Shown: positions 1-7,849, counted from the first letter of the stretch. The stretch is 64,000 bases of DNA from Dyadobacter sp. 3J3 (GCF_009801115.1 NZ_VTOL01000008.1:310001-374000), one strand, 5' to 3'. Program-made: numbers and translations. Notes: a model not told the origin generated them from the sequence alone.

Positions 1-279
1 CATGCAGTAGTTGGGCTCACAAAAGCAGCCGCCGTTGAATATGCCACTCAGGGAATCAGAATAAATGCAATAGCTCCGGGTGCTATTAAAACCGACATTC
101 TCAAAACCGCAATTGATTCAGGAAGTTATTCAGAAGAAAGTATTGCTTCTTTACACCCCATGAATCGTCTGGGAGAAGTAGAAGATATCGCCAGTGGTAT
201 CTTGTTCATGGCATCTGATGAAGCCGGGTTTATGACAGGCAACATCCTTTTTGTAGATGGCGGTTATCAGGCTAAATAA
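1..279 (+). CDS. SDR-family oxidoreductase, C-terminal part (5' end outside window)
   Basis: The window opens inside this reading frame, which ends with TAA at 277-279; about 92 residues are visible. They are the C-terminal part of a short-chain dehydrogenase/reductase: a segment reading LTKAAAVEYATQGIRINAI follows where the catalytic Tyr-x-x-x-Lys helix would lie, then the APGAIKTD turn, and the ending GNILFVDGGYQAK is typical of classical SDR enzymes. The family reduces or oxidises carbonyl/hydroxyl groups with NAD(P)H in the cytoplasm. The catalytic Ser-Tyr-Lys residues and the Rossmann motif lie upstream, so the substrate cannot be judged. The next gene starts 25 bases later on the same strand, which suggests an operon. 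Confidence 0.93.
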   Translation, partial: HAVVGLTKAAAVEYATQGIRINAIAPGAIKTDILKTAIDSGSYSEESIASLHPMNRLGEVEDIASGILFMASDEAGFMTGNILFVDGGYQAK

Positions 280-303
280 TCAGCCCTTACTTAAAACACG
301 ATT

Positions 304-600
304 ATGAAGTGGTATCATTATGTTTCCTCATTTTGGGCTGGGGTATTTTTAGCGAATGCAGTTCCGCATTTTGTTCATGGCATTTCTGGTAAAGAATTCA
401 CAACGCCATTTGCGGAGCATCCGGGGGTAAGCTTATCTTCTCCTTTGGTTAATATTTTATGGGGTGGATTTAATCTGCTGATCGGTTACCTTCTATTGCA
501 AGGTGGCAAATTGAAAACAGACCATTTACCGTCTATGGTTTCCTTTTTTGCTGGTATCATGGCACTTGGCATATTATTGAGTATTCAGCTTGCTGAATAA
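304..600 (+). CDS. Small integral membrane protein of unknown function
   Basis: This encodes 98 residues with three hydrophobic stretches (about residues 5-23, 48-66 and 76-95) and almost no charge between them, so it should sit in the inner membrane. I do not recognise a named family. The conserved-looking part is the N-terminal PHFVHGISGKEFTTPF segment between the first two membrane helices. It lies 24 bases after the SDR gene and is followed by a good terminator, so it is probably the last gene of that operon and co-expressed with the reductase. No function is assigned. Confidence 0.8.
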   Translation: MKWYHYVSSFWAGVFLANAVPHFVHGISGKEFTTPFAEHPGVSLSSPLVNILWGGFNLLIGYLLLQGGKLKTDHLPSMVSFFAGIMALGILLSIQLAE

Positions 601-617
601 GTACAGTTGCGGTAGAG

Positions 618-658
618 AAAATGTTCAACAGGATCCGATATCTTGATGAACATTTTTT
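618..658 (+). terminator. Intrinsic terminator after the SDR/membrane-protein operon
   Basis: AAAATGTTCA at 618-627 pairs with TGAACATTTT at 647-656 (10 bp), followed by a T run to 658. It lies 17 bases after the stop codon of the upstream gene. Confidence 0.75.
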
Positions 659-732
659 ATTTAAAGGATAAATATTTTGGCGTTACTTGCTTTGAGTAAA
701 TGTTATTTAAATCCATTCACAACTCAAGTATA

Positions 733-1730
733 TTAATTGCTTTCCTCTTTTCCCAGCAAGCCTTTGTGTTCCGGACCTGAATATTTGCTAACGGATATAT
801 ATTTAAAATTAGCCCAGCTATCGTTGTCCAGTTTTCTTAAAGTTAGTTTTGAACTTGCATTTTTTAGAGGAAATTCAACCGTAACATCGTCTTGTTTTCC
901 ATAAAGCTTATTGCCATCGAACCAATAATCCGTTCTCCTCCATTTGTCCGTAATGACTGTATTTGGTGCTTTGATTAGTGGTGCGCTTTTCAGGCTTCCA
1001 ATACTTGCGCTGTCAAATAACATCACATAATTTGTTCCGTTTGCGGCCCAATCTGTGTGATCTCCAAAAGCTAACTAGTTGTTCCAGCCTCCTACTCCTG
1101 CCCTCACCCAATGTCTATCCGCACCTTCGCGCTGATAAAGTGTGCGAACGATCATTTTTCCGGTGACATTGAAATTGGCCGTTACAATTCCGTCCTGACC
1201 ATCGGTTTCTTTTAATTTCAACTGACCCTCTTTTTCAATAACTTCACCAATGGATGTATTTGTCCATTTTTTGTAAAACCGTTATCTTCAAAATCGTCAA
1301 AAAACAGAAATGTTTTATCTCCGTCAGATACTGACAGGGCATTTGAATTTCCATAAAACATGAAAATAGAGTTGCGTGTTTTTGCTTTGAGCACGGGAAT
1401 TTTCACCCAAATGATCGTCGATCCGTTTTCATTCCATTGTTCAGTCCAGTAAGATAATCCGTTACAGCTCATTTTACCCGAAGAAGTAGAAAAACGAATA
1501 TCGGCCCCATCCGTTTTTACTTTTGTAAAATTGAAATCATTGGTGGTAAGTTTGATTTTAATAACGACATCGGTCACAACATCACCTTGATTATCAATAA
1601 TAATTTCTCTTTTCAAGTGCCACGTTTCAGCCGAAATATTTTCAGGTTTCATCAAAAAAAGTAAGATGAAAATTGTGGCAATAAAGGTGAATTCCGGGTT
1701 CATTTTATTTTGTTTCACCGTGTTCATCAA
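733..1730 (-). pseudogene. Broken secreted DUF2341-domain protein
   Basis: Two reading frames on the minus strand are parts of one gene. The N-terminal part (1730 to about 1267) has a signal peptide, best starting at 1703, and a DUF2341 domain (WHLKREIIIDNQGDVV to NSIFMFYGNSN), a domain of secreted, often sugar-binding proteins. The frame is lost in the T6 run at 1267-1272; one extra base restores it and gives KWTNTSIGEVIEKEGQL. The restored frame then meets an in-frame TAG at 1075-1077 and continues as LAFGDHTDWAANGTNYV to the C-terminus at 733. With one base restored the gene is exactly 333 codons. The second half looks like a concanavalin-type beta-sandwich. Two independent lesions make a sequencing artefact unlikely. 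It lies 28 bases after the beta-propeller gene, probably in the same operon. Confidence 0.82.
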
Positions 1731-1758
1731 AAATAGAAATATGACTTAATTACTTTTT

Positions 1759-2745
1759 TCAACGTTGCAAAGACCCATTATCCGGGTTACCCGGTTCGTC
1801 CAGTATTTGAATAGAAGTTGCAGGTCCAAGATCAGGTTTGTCCCAGGATGAAAGCGCCCAAACAACCTTTTTATCTTTGTTTACTTCAAAAACCTGTACT
1901 GTACCAGCCCATTCGGCGGTGTTATTATTGCCGGCAATCCAACTGGAAATTACAGTATTTCCGTTAGCAAGTCGGTTAGCAGTTTGTGTGCTACCCACTT
2001 TGAAAGGCGCATCGGCGCGGGTGAATTCCCAAACCGTTTCTCCTTTGCTATTAACCTCACGGGTATAACCTTCGGAATCTCCGGAGATCAAAGTATTTCC
2101 GTTATGCAGACGAATTGCTGACCAGGCCGACGAGGCGTTAACCGACCAGATTTCTTTTCCATCCAAATCAAATTCCACCACTTTTTTTTCTTTCAGAAGT
2201 CCTACCATAATGGATTTTTTGCCCGGCGTAATTCTTACATGACGAAATTGATAATGTGATCCGGTTCCTGCCGTAGGGATTACGATTTCTTTCAAAAGTT
2301 TATTTTCGGCAGTGTTGAAGATCAATACTTTACCGACAGTTCCATTCAAAACCATCAAAACACTATCTTTCCCAATCGGCTGGCACGAATGCGTTTCTGT
2401 CCCTGGCGCACAGGTATATTGCCAGATAATGTTTTTTTCTGGTGTAATTATTCCCGCCCCCGACATGCAGGCGTACACAATATTGCCGTTGGAAAGCAGC
2501 GTGGCATCATCAAATTCCTGGATTGAACCAGTAGCAGTACGCAGTGGGACCGAATATTGCCACACCACTTTTCCACCCCGAACCAGGAACATGGATTGGG
2601 CTGTTGGCTTGCGCATATCCCACTCGCCGGCGTATAAAAAGTCGTGCTGTTTTAGACCTTTTCCCGGAAATTTGTAATCAGGATCGATCTGTGCTTTGGC
2701 AAAGGAATTGGCAAAAAGTAATAAGAATAAGGTAATGAGTTTCAT
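1759..2745 (-). CDS. Secreted beta-propeller protein
   Basis: The product is about 328 residues with a signal peptide (MKLITLFLLLFANSFAKAQ). I chose the ATG at 2745 because it starts the signal peptide; an ATG three codons upstream (2754) is also possible. The rest is built of repeated four-stranded blades with signatures such as GNIVYACMSG, GNTLISGDSEG and GNTVISSWIAG, each ending in a V-W motif (KVVWQYS, GEIWS, GETVWEF, KVVWALS). This resembles PQQ-like or arylsulfotransferase-type propellers. No catalytic residues are identifiable, so binding of a ligand or polysaccharide outside the cell is only a guess. It is transcribed away from the GH125 gene, and a broken DUF2341 gene follows it. Confidence 0.85.
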   Translation of the reverse strand: MKLITLFLLLFANSFAKAQIDPDYKFPGKGLKQHDFLYAGEWDMRKPTAQSMFLVRGGKVVWQYSVPLRTATGSIQEFDDATLLSNGNIVYACMSGAGIITPEKNIIWQYTCAPGTETHSCQPIGKDSVLMVLNGTVGKVLIFNTAENKLLKEIVIPTAGTGSHYQFRHVRITPGKKSIMVGLLKEKKVVEFDLDGKEIWSVNASSAWSAIRLHNGNTLISGDSEGYTREVNSKGETVWEFTRADAPFKVGSTQTANRLANGNTVISSWIAGNNNTAEWAGTVQVFEVNKDKKVVWALSSWDKPDLGPATSIQILDEPGNPDNGSLQR

Positions 2746-3075
2746 AATTTGCATTTGTTAGGACGTTGTTGGTTCTCTTTTATTCTTCTGACTCATATTC
2801 TTGCACTGTTCCCTGAAACATTTCTGCAAACGTGCTGTATATTGCATCCCGATCAAGATATACAAAAGATATATTTCCTTGTGATTATCCATTTCACGAA
2901 ACAGAGCTATATGTCAAAACAAATGTATGATTTGACAATTCCGTACGTTTTTTTAGTACTTTATTTGTAGGCACCAATTGGAATATTAAGACAATTAGTT
3001 CACAATATAATCTTATTTTAGTGGATTGCAGATAGTAAACCAGCACAACAAGAATTTTATTTTTTACATTTTTAT
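2746..3075. promoter_or_regulatory. Divergent intergenic region between beta-propeller and GH125 genes
   Basis: About 330 bases with no convincing gene; the short open frames here lack family resemblance. It must hold the two divergent promoters. TTTATTTG at about 2962-2969 (one change from TAnnTTTG) is a weak candidate for the rightward gene. No clear operator was found. Confidence 0.4.
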
Positions 3076-4491
3076 ATGAACAGAAGCACATTTATAAAAA
3101 GTACAGCCTTATTGGGCACAGGCCTTATGATCGGCAAAATGCCTGCTTTTGCCAATCCCGATTTCCCGGTAGTAAGAGTAAATCCCGGCGAACGGAAATT
3201 TAGCAGCAAGGTGATCGAAGATTCCATTCTGGAATTTCAGTCGGGAGTTAAGGACAAAGAACTTGGGTGGCTTTTTGGGAATTGTTTTCCAAATACGCTG
3301 GATACTACCGTGACCTATAACGGCAAAGGCGAAAAACCTGATACCTATGTTATCACGGGTGACATTGATGCTATGTGGCTGCGCGACAGCACCGCTCAGG
3401 TTTGGCCATATCTTGATTTTATCAAAAAAGATAAAACCCTTCAGCAACTAATTGCCGGTGTTATCAACCGTCAGGCTGTATGTATTTTGCGGGATCCTTA
3501 TGCCAATGCATTTTATGACGACGCTAACAAAACGGGTGAATGGAAAACGGATGAAACGGATATGAAACCCGGTTTACATGAGCGTAAATGGGAAATAGAT
3601 TCGTTGTGTTATCCCATCCGGCTTGCCCATCGCTACTGGCAATTGACGGGCGATACTACACCGTTTGACGCCAAATGGAAAGAAGCGATCATGCTAACGC
3701 TTAAAACTTTCAAAGAGCAACAAAGAAAAGAAAACAACGGACCTTACCATTTTCAGCGAAAAACTTCCTGGGCAACGGATGGCGTGCCAATGAACGGGTA
3801 TGGATATCCGGTAAAACCGGTTGGTTTGATCTGTTCAGCATTCCGCCCAAGTGACGATGCGACGATTTATTCCTTCCTGATACCATCCAACTTTTTCGCC
3901 GTTGTCAGCTTGAAACAGGCTGCAAAAATGGTTGAAAAAATAAGTGGAGATAAGGCTGCCGCTGCGGAATTGACTGCGCTAGCTGTCGAAGTGGAAAATG
4001 CGTTAAAAATTCATGCAGTTGTTGACAGCAAAGAATATGGTAAGGTATATGCTTATGAAGTTAATGGTTATGGAAGCTACAACCTGATGGATGATGCCAA
4101 CGTGCCAAGCCTTTTGGGACTGCCCTATCTTGATGCCTTGCCGGTGAGCGATCCGATATATCAGAACACGCGTAAAATGTTGTTATCGCTAAATAATCCT
4201 TTCTTTTTCAAAGGAAAGGCCGGAGAAGGAATTGGCGGACCGCACATCGGACTGGATATGATCTGGCCGTTGGGAATTATTATCCGCGGACTGACAAGCA
4301 ACAATGACAAGGAAATAAAATCCTGTATTGATATGCTGAAAAAATGCCATGGCGGTACGGGTTTTATGCATGAGTCGTTCCATAAAGATGATGCAACTAA
4401 ATTTACAAGATCATGGTTTGCCTGGGCCAATACTTTATTTGGAGAATTTTTGTGGGAAACTTATAAAGCCAAACCCCAATTATTTTCATAA
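3076..4491 (+). CDS. Glycoside hydrolase family 125 (exo-alpha-1,6-mannosidase)
   Basis: The 471-residue product begins with a signal peptide (MNRSTFIKSTALLGTGLMIG, export to periplasm) and then matches GH125 (formerly DUF1237) over its whole length. Family hallmarks are ITGDIDAMWLRDSTAQVWPY near residue 95, ERKWEIDSLCYPIRLA near 175, FRPSDDATIYSFLIPSN near 260 and GGPHIGLDMIWPL near 385. Characterised GH125 enzymes are inverting exo-alpha-1,6-mannosidases using an Asp acid and a Glu base. Candidates here are Asp235 (in WATDGV) and Glu433 (in FMHESF), which is an inference. The likely role is trimming alpha-mannose from N-glycans or mannans. No susCD or other mannosidase is adjacent, so it is not in a classic polysaccharide locus. 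A terminator follows. Confidence 0.92.
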   Translation: MNRSTFIKSTALLGTGLMIGKMPAFANPDFPVVRVNPGERKFSSKVIEDSILEFQSGVKDKELGWLFGNCFPNTLDTTVTYNGKGEKPDTYVITGDIDAMWLRDSTAQVWPYLDFIKKDKTLQQLIAGVINRQAVCILRDPYANAFYDDANKTGEWKTDETDMKPGLHERKWEIDSLCYPIRLAHRYWQLTGDTTPFDAKWKEAIMLTLKTFKEQQRKENNGPYHFQRKTSWATDGVPMNGYGYPVKPVGLICSAFRPSDDATIYSFLIPSNFFAVVSLKQAAKMVEKISGDKAAAAELTALAVEVENALKIHAVVDSKEYGKVYAYEVNGYGSYNLMDDANVPSLLGLPYLDALPVSDPIYQNTRKMLLSLNNPFFFKGKAGEGIGGPHIGLDMIWPLGIIIRGLTSNNDKEIKSCIDMLKKCHGGTGFMHESFHKDDATKFTRSWFAWANTLFGEFLWETYKAKPQLFS

Positions 4492-4500
4492 AAAATAGAT

Positions 4501-4542
4501 AAATCTCCTGACCACAAATTTGATGTGATCAGGAGATTTTTT
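4501..4542 (+). terminator. Intrinsic terminator of the GH125 gene
   Basis: AAATCTCCTGA at 4501-4511 pairs perfectly with TCAGGAGATTT at 4529-4539 (11 bp, 17-base loop), followed by Ts to 4542. It lies 9 bases after the stop codon. Confidence 0.88.
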
Positions 4543-4543
4543 A

Positions 4544-4714
4544 TCAGACAGTTAATCTGTAATTCAATGCCGAACTGGTGTCGGCTGTAACATCAATCGT
4601 AACTCCGGTTATTTTTCCTGCCAGATCGGAAGATAGAAATAATGCAACATTTGCGATATCAAGCATGGAAGGCAGCGTTTTCAGCATCCATTTACCAAAT
4701 CCGGTTAGGCGTAT
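4544..4714 (-). pseudogene. C-terminal remnant of a short-chain dehydrogenase
   Basis: On the minus strand this stretch translates to about 56 residues containing MLDIANVALFLSSDLAGKI and then TGVTIDVTADTSSALNYR, ending at TGA (4544-4546). This is the usual C-terminal signature of SDR enzymes (DIAN-ALFLSSD...ITG-V-DV). In the same frame a stop (4715-4717) closes it upstream, and the Rossmann fold and catalytic Tyr-Lys are absent. It is therefore the tail of a gene whose front was lost. The break lies about 40 bases from the higBA promoter, so arrival of that cassette may have truncated it. Confidence 0.7.
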
Positions 4715-4759
4715 TTAAGCCGCTTTGCAGAAAAACATCCAAAAATGTAAAAATAATTA

Positions 4760-4788
4760 TTGACACCTGACACGTTTCAGGTTACATT
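4760..4788 (+). promoter_or_regulatory. Sigma70-like promoter with embedded HigA-type operator
   Basis: TTGACA at 4760-4765 and TACATT at 4783-4788 are separated by exactly 17 bases, a proteobacterial -35/-10 layout that differs from the TAnnTTTG elements used by other genes here. The spacer holds a perfect inverted repeat ACCTGA-N6-TCAGGT (4765-4782), well placed for HigA autorepression. higB starts 7 bases downstream at 4795. Binding by HigA is inferred from position and from how other higBA operons are regulated. Confidence 0.65.
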
Positions 4789-4794
4789 AGTGTT

Positions 4795-5073
4795 ATGATT
4801 ATAAGTTACCGGCACAAAGGTTTAGAACTGTATGCAACCAAAGGCGACAGATCGAAGCTACAACAAAACCATGTTTCCAGGATCAGGTTAATTTTAACGC
4901 GTCTTGATGCGGCTGAATTGCCTGAGCATATGAATGAACCGGGTTACTACTTTCATGCACTTAAGGGAGATATGCAGGGGTATTACTCCGTTCGTGTGTC
5001 AGGAAACTGGCGTATAACATTTTGTTTTGATGGAAAGAATGCCGCAGACGTTAATTATCAGGATTATCACTAA
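4795..5073 (+). CDS. higB: HigB-type toxin (RelE/ParE superfamily mRNA interferase)
   Basis: The product is 92 residues, the normal size for HigB. The C-terminal half (MQGYYSVRVSGNWRITFCF to VNYQDYH) carries the family core: the V-x-GNWR-I-F strand and the terminal YQDYH. HigB toxins cleave ribosome-bound mRNA and are neutralised by the cognate HigA. Toxin-first order and the 14-base gap to higA are typical of higBA. The frame is intact and no key residue seems missing. The sigma70-like promoter and the strong Shine-Dalgarno before higA suggest recent acquisition from another phylum. Confidence 0.9.
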   Translation: MIISYRHKGLELYATKGDRSKLQQNHVSRIRLILTRLDAAELPEHMNEPGYYFHALKGDMQGYYSVRVSGNWRITFCFDGKNAADVNYQDYH

Positions 5074-5087
5074 ACAAGGAAGGTACC

Positions 5088-5411
5088 ATGGCTTTATTTG
5101 ATCCAGCCCACCCGGGCGAGCTTATCCGCGAAACCATCGAAGGGTTGCGGGAAGAAACAGGACATAAATTTACTATTGAAGAAGTTGCACAGCATTTAGG
5201 AACTACCCGTAAAACGCTGTCTGCATTGATTAACTGCAAGCAAAGACTAACTCCAGAATTGGCAATTAGGCTCGAAGCGGGCTTTCCTAATACGTCCGCG
5301 CAATTCTGGCTGAATGTACAGGAAAACTTTGATCTGGCGAAGGCTAAAAAAGAAGTAGATATTTCTAATGTTCGTGCTTTGTGGCAACCGAAAGCGTTGC
5401 AACCGGCCTAG
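5088..5411 (+). CDS. higA: HigA-type antitoxin, Xre-family HTH protein
   Basis: The product is 107 residues. It opens with the HigA signature HPGELIRETIEG and continues with a Cro/C1-type helix-turn-helix (IEEVAQHLGTTRKTLSALIN) and the family tail ELAIRLEAGFPNTSAQFWLNVQ. HigA binds and inactivates HigB and represses its own operon; the inverted repeat at 4765-4782 is the likely site. An AAGGAAGG Shine-Dalgarno lies just before the ATG, unusual for Bacteroidota, which mostly lack strong Shine-Dalgarno sequences. The gene ends with TAG. Confidence 0.92.
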   Translation: MALFDPAHPGELIRETIEGLREETGHKFTIEEVAQHLGTTRKTLSALINCKQRLTPELAIRLEAGFPNTSAQFWLNVQENFDLAKAKKEVDISNVRALWQPKALQPA

Positions 5412-5446
5412 TTTAAATTTCAGTATCAATCTGTAATACGCTTAAC

Positions 5447-5719
5447 ATGGAGTATAGAGAATACATAGAACAGTTCAAACATCTGGGATGTGAGGACGAT
5501 ATTTTTTATCCCGATGAAGATCCGGTATATGGGAAAGTATTCAATGGATTTTTTACTTTTTGTAGAGATAATATCGATCACAAAATGTGGGAAACTCTAA
5601 ACATTAAGCCCTGCTACTTTTTTTTCCACAAATCTGAAGAATATAGGTTTGATTATACAGGGCTTTCGGAAAACAAAATCTTACGCGATGGTCATCACCT
5701 TTTTTCTCCTTTCTTTTAA
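5447..5719 (+). CDS. Hypothetical protein, 90 residues
   Basis: An open frame 35 bases after higA encodes 90 residues rich in aromatic and acidic residues (CEDDIFYPDEDPVYGKVFNG). It has no signal peptide or membrane helix and no family I recognise. It could be a cargo gene of the higBA cassette, the start of a truncated protein, or a lineage-specific small protein. The ending HHLFSPFF is abrupt. It is supported mainly by its position behind higA in the same orientation. Confidence 0.5.
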   Translation: MEYREYIEQFKHLGCEDDIFYPDEDPVYGKVFNGFFTFCRDNIDHKMWETLNIKPCYFFFHKSEEYRFDYTGLSENKILRDGHHLFSPFF

Positions 5720-6057
5720 TTCAACCCAATCCGTCCATAGCAGTTTCAGGAGAAGGGATTAAGTACAACCGGCGAGCGCGCAGGAATGAATTAACCTAAA
5801 AAAAAGTATTTCGACACACAAGAGGTCACTTTACCAGGAAGCTCAATAATGGTTTGCAAGAAGGTACTCACTATGAAAATTCTAATCTATGTAACCGTAT
5901 AAAATAATTTTCAACCAGTAATCGAAATGCTGAACAATCATTTATTAGGCTATTCCAGTAACAATATTCTCAGCAATTAGAATTTGACGTCGCCAGAATA
6001 TCATTTCAATCACCGATATATTGATTTTCCTGTATTACAACCTGAATTAATCCAAAC
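5720..6057. other. Intergenic stretch with no recognisable content
   Basis: About 340 bases between the 90-residue gene and the terminator of the DUF417 gene. All frames are short and none resembles a known protein. I found no RNA gene or repeat. Confidence 0.5.
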
Positions 6058-6106
6058 AAAAAAACACCATAAGTAACTATTTTAAAGTCACTTATTGTGT
6101 TTTTCC
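6058..6106 (-). terminator. Terminator of the DUF417 gene (bidirectional form)
   Basis: A run of As (6058-6064) begins a hairpin in which AAAAACACCATAAGTAACT pairs with AGTCACTTATTGTGTTTTT with two mismatches. Read on the minus strand the stem is followed by a T run, and it lies just past the stop codon at 6119. Confidence 0.65.
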
Positions 6107-6118
6107 TAATGTCAATAA

Positions 6119-6691
6119 CTACTTTTTTGAATTCAATCGTGAAAGATAAAGCTGAGCTGATTCACTCATGGTGATAATCGCCCCTCCAAGAATCACAATA
6201 TCTTTTATTACCAAACGGCCCCGACCCGATAGATAAGGAAATCCCCATTGCTGATCACTTAAATGAGGTACCCAGCTCTCTGGTGTTGTTACTAAAAAAG
6301 ATAATGTGCCCAGGGTCATAATAAAAATGAGCATGCTTGCGATCATACTTGGCAGTGGAGCTACTTTATACAAAGCAAGTAAAACACCCGCAGCAATAAG
6401 AAATACCCCAAGACCATTCGCAAAACCGTAGGTATTATTAGCTTCATGCCATTGATGATTCAGCGGCACCAATTCCCCTTCTTTATTTTGATGTGATTTG
6501 TAGTCTTCCGGATGATGATAAAAAAATGACATAAACGGACTATGGGCCACAAAGGGAACAATACCATCGGCTTCGTAAGTGAAAAATTTGAGCAGACCTA
6601 TCCAGATAAATACTATGACGATGGCATATCTTACCGCTTTTTTTCCTAATTGGTCAAGTCCGGCAATAAATTTTATGATTGACGTGTTCAT
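6119..6691 (-). CDS. DUF417/YkgB (RclC-like) inner-membrane protein
   Basis: With the start at the ATG at 6691 (MNTSIIKFIAGLDQLGKKAV) the product is 190 residues; an upstream in-frame start at 6775 would add residues with no family match and would lie upstream of the promoter. There are four membrane helices and the family motif IVFIWIGLLKFFTYEADGI, then PFMSFFY and GTLSFLVTTPESW. E. coli RclC (YkgB), a family member, belongs to the reactive-chlorine resistance operon controlled by the AraC-type RclR. Here too an AraC-type gene is divergent, and paired TGGACAAA repeats lie at the -33 position. A role in oxidant or electrophile stress is therefore plausible but inferred. Confidence 0.87.
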   Translation of the reverse strand: MNTSIIKFIAGLDQLGKKAVRYAIVIVFIWIGLLKFFTYEADGIVPFVAHSPFMSFFYHHPEDYKSHQNKEGELVPLNHQWHEANNTYGFANGLGVFLIAAGVLLALYKVAPLPSMIASMLIFIMTLGTLSFLVTTPESWVPHLSDQQWGFPYLSGRGRLVIKDIVILGGAIITMSESAQLYLSRLNSKK

Positions 6692-6733
6692 TGTGATTAA
6701 GTTTGTGTTGAAAAGAGTTGTTGATTTATGTAT

Positions 6734-6793
6734 CAAAGGTAGGTCAGCTTTCACGCTTCGGACATGGACAAACAAGGATAAGGCTTGGACAAA
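6734..6793 (-). promoter_or_regulatory. AraC-type operator and promoter for the DUF417 gene
   Basis: On the minus strand TACCTTTG (complement of 6734-6741) is a perfect Bacteroidota -7 element, 43 bases before the ATG at 6691. No good -33 element exists. Instead two direct copies of TGGACAAA lie at 6765-6772 and 6786-6793, exactly 21 bp apart (two helical turns), and the nearer copy covers the -33 region. This is the arrangement expected for an AraC-family activator that replaces the -33 contact. Confidence 0.65.
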
Positions 6794-6822
6794 TTTGACA
6801 GCAGGACTTTACTGATTTTTAA

Positions 6823-7725
6823 TTGGTTCCAGGAAATCTGCCGCTCACACTTAACTATAAACGGATTTTGAAAGAGCTATTTTCTACAACAAATGATGTC
6901 CTGATTGGAATAAAACAGGCGAAGGATTGTAATTTTGAAAAGCCACGATCTTTTACAAATTATAGTATTCTGTTTGTATATGAGGGACAGGGTTTATTTC
7001 ATGCCGATTTTGGCAAGTTTCCATTCAGCTCTCCAACGCTATTATTTTCGACCCCGTTGCAGCATATATCTATTGAAAGTTCCCAGCCTGTTGCATTTTC
7101 AATGATACAGTTTCACAGTGATTTTTATTGTATTGAATACCACAAAGCGCAGGTTGCCTGCAATGGATTACTGTTCAATAATATTTATCTGGAGCCGTCC
7201 GTAAAACTTTCAGCAGCAGAAGCCAAAATATTTTCGGGATTAATGCTTGATGTCGAACGTGAATTTTCGGACACTGAGCCGGATGATATGGTTTTGCGCT
7301 CTTATCTGCAACTGATTCTGGCGAAGGCGAGCAGCATCAAAATAAAATCAGTTTCGGAGGAAAGAAGGATTGACAAAAGAGACGAACAAATGGAGCAGTT
7401 TTTGAAATTACTTGAAAAAAACTATCTGAATTTGCACAAGCCGAGCGACTACGCCGATTTGTTATCCATGTCTCTGAATAATTTTAGCAAACGTTGTACC
7501 AGATATTTCAAAAAACCGCCTTCCGCCCTGATTCAGGAACGTATTGTGCTGGAAGCAAAAAAGAAACTTCACCTCACAAGGCAGAGTATCAAGGAAATTG
7601 CCAACGCGCTTAATTTTGAAGATGAATTTTATTTTAGCCGCTTTTTCAAAAAATTCACCAAAGTTTCTCCACAGACATTTCGGGATAAAACAGGAATTTC
7701 CATTGTGGCTGACTTAATCAGGTAA
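6823..7725 (+). CDS. AraC-family transcriptional regulator
   Basis: The product is 300 residues. The N-terminal half is a cupin-like sensor domain (NYSILFVYEGQGLFHADFG near residue 45), and the C-terminal 100 residues carry two helix-turn-helix units (KPSDYADLLSMSLNNFSKR and IKEIANALNFEDEFYFSRFF). No ATG is available: a TAA lies directly before the TTG at 6823, so TTG (6823) or the TTG near 6868 must start the protein. The sensor half has several Cys residues (AKDC, FYC, VAC), which would suit oxidant sensing as in RclR, but their role is not shown. It is divergent from the DUF417 gene and the likely reader of the TGGACAAA repeats. Confidence 0.9.
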   Translation: MVPGNLPLTLNYKRILKELFSTTNDVLIGIKQAKDCNFEKPRSFTNYSILFVYEGQGLFHADFGKFPFSSPTLLFSTPLQHISIESSQPVAFSMIQFHSDFYCIEYHKAQVACNGLLFNNIYLEPSVKLSAAEAKIFSGLMLDVEREFSDTEPDDMVLRSYLQLILAKASSIKIKSVSEERRIDKRDEQMEQFLKLLEKNYLNLHKPSDYADLLSMSLNNFSKRCTRYFKKPPSALIQERIVLEAKKKLHLTRQSIKEIANALNFEDEFYFSRFFKKFTKVSPQTFRDKTGISIVADLIR

Positions 7726-7785
7726 GCAAAATTTATTCTGGCACAATTCGTTTAGATCCCAAATTGACATTACAGTTTGTTATGA

Positions 7786-7833
7786 ACTAAACCAGTCCAT
7801 TTCTTTAAAAGGATTGGCCTGGTTTAGTTTATT
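7786..7833. terminator. Bidirectional terminator between convergent genes
   Basis: ACTAAACCAGTCCA (7786-7799) pairs with TGGCCTGGTTTAGT (7815-7828) with one mismatch, and T-rich sequence follows on the plus strand. It serves the AraC gene and probably the FAD oxidoreductase from the other side. Confidence 0.72.
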
Positions 7834-7849
7834 TGCCGTTTATTCGTTT

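Noticed and set aside
733..1077. Possible use of TAG or TGA as a sense codon, since in-frame TAG occurs in the DUF2341 gene, the lipase and the sulfatase.
   Set aside because: Intact genes here end in TAG (higA, the TPR gene, the AraC gene at 59012) and in TGA (DUF2975), and the affected genes also carry frameshifts, so ordinary decay is simpler.
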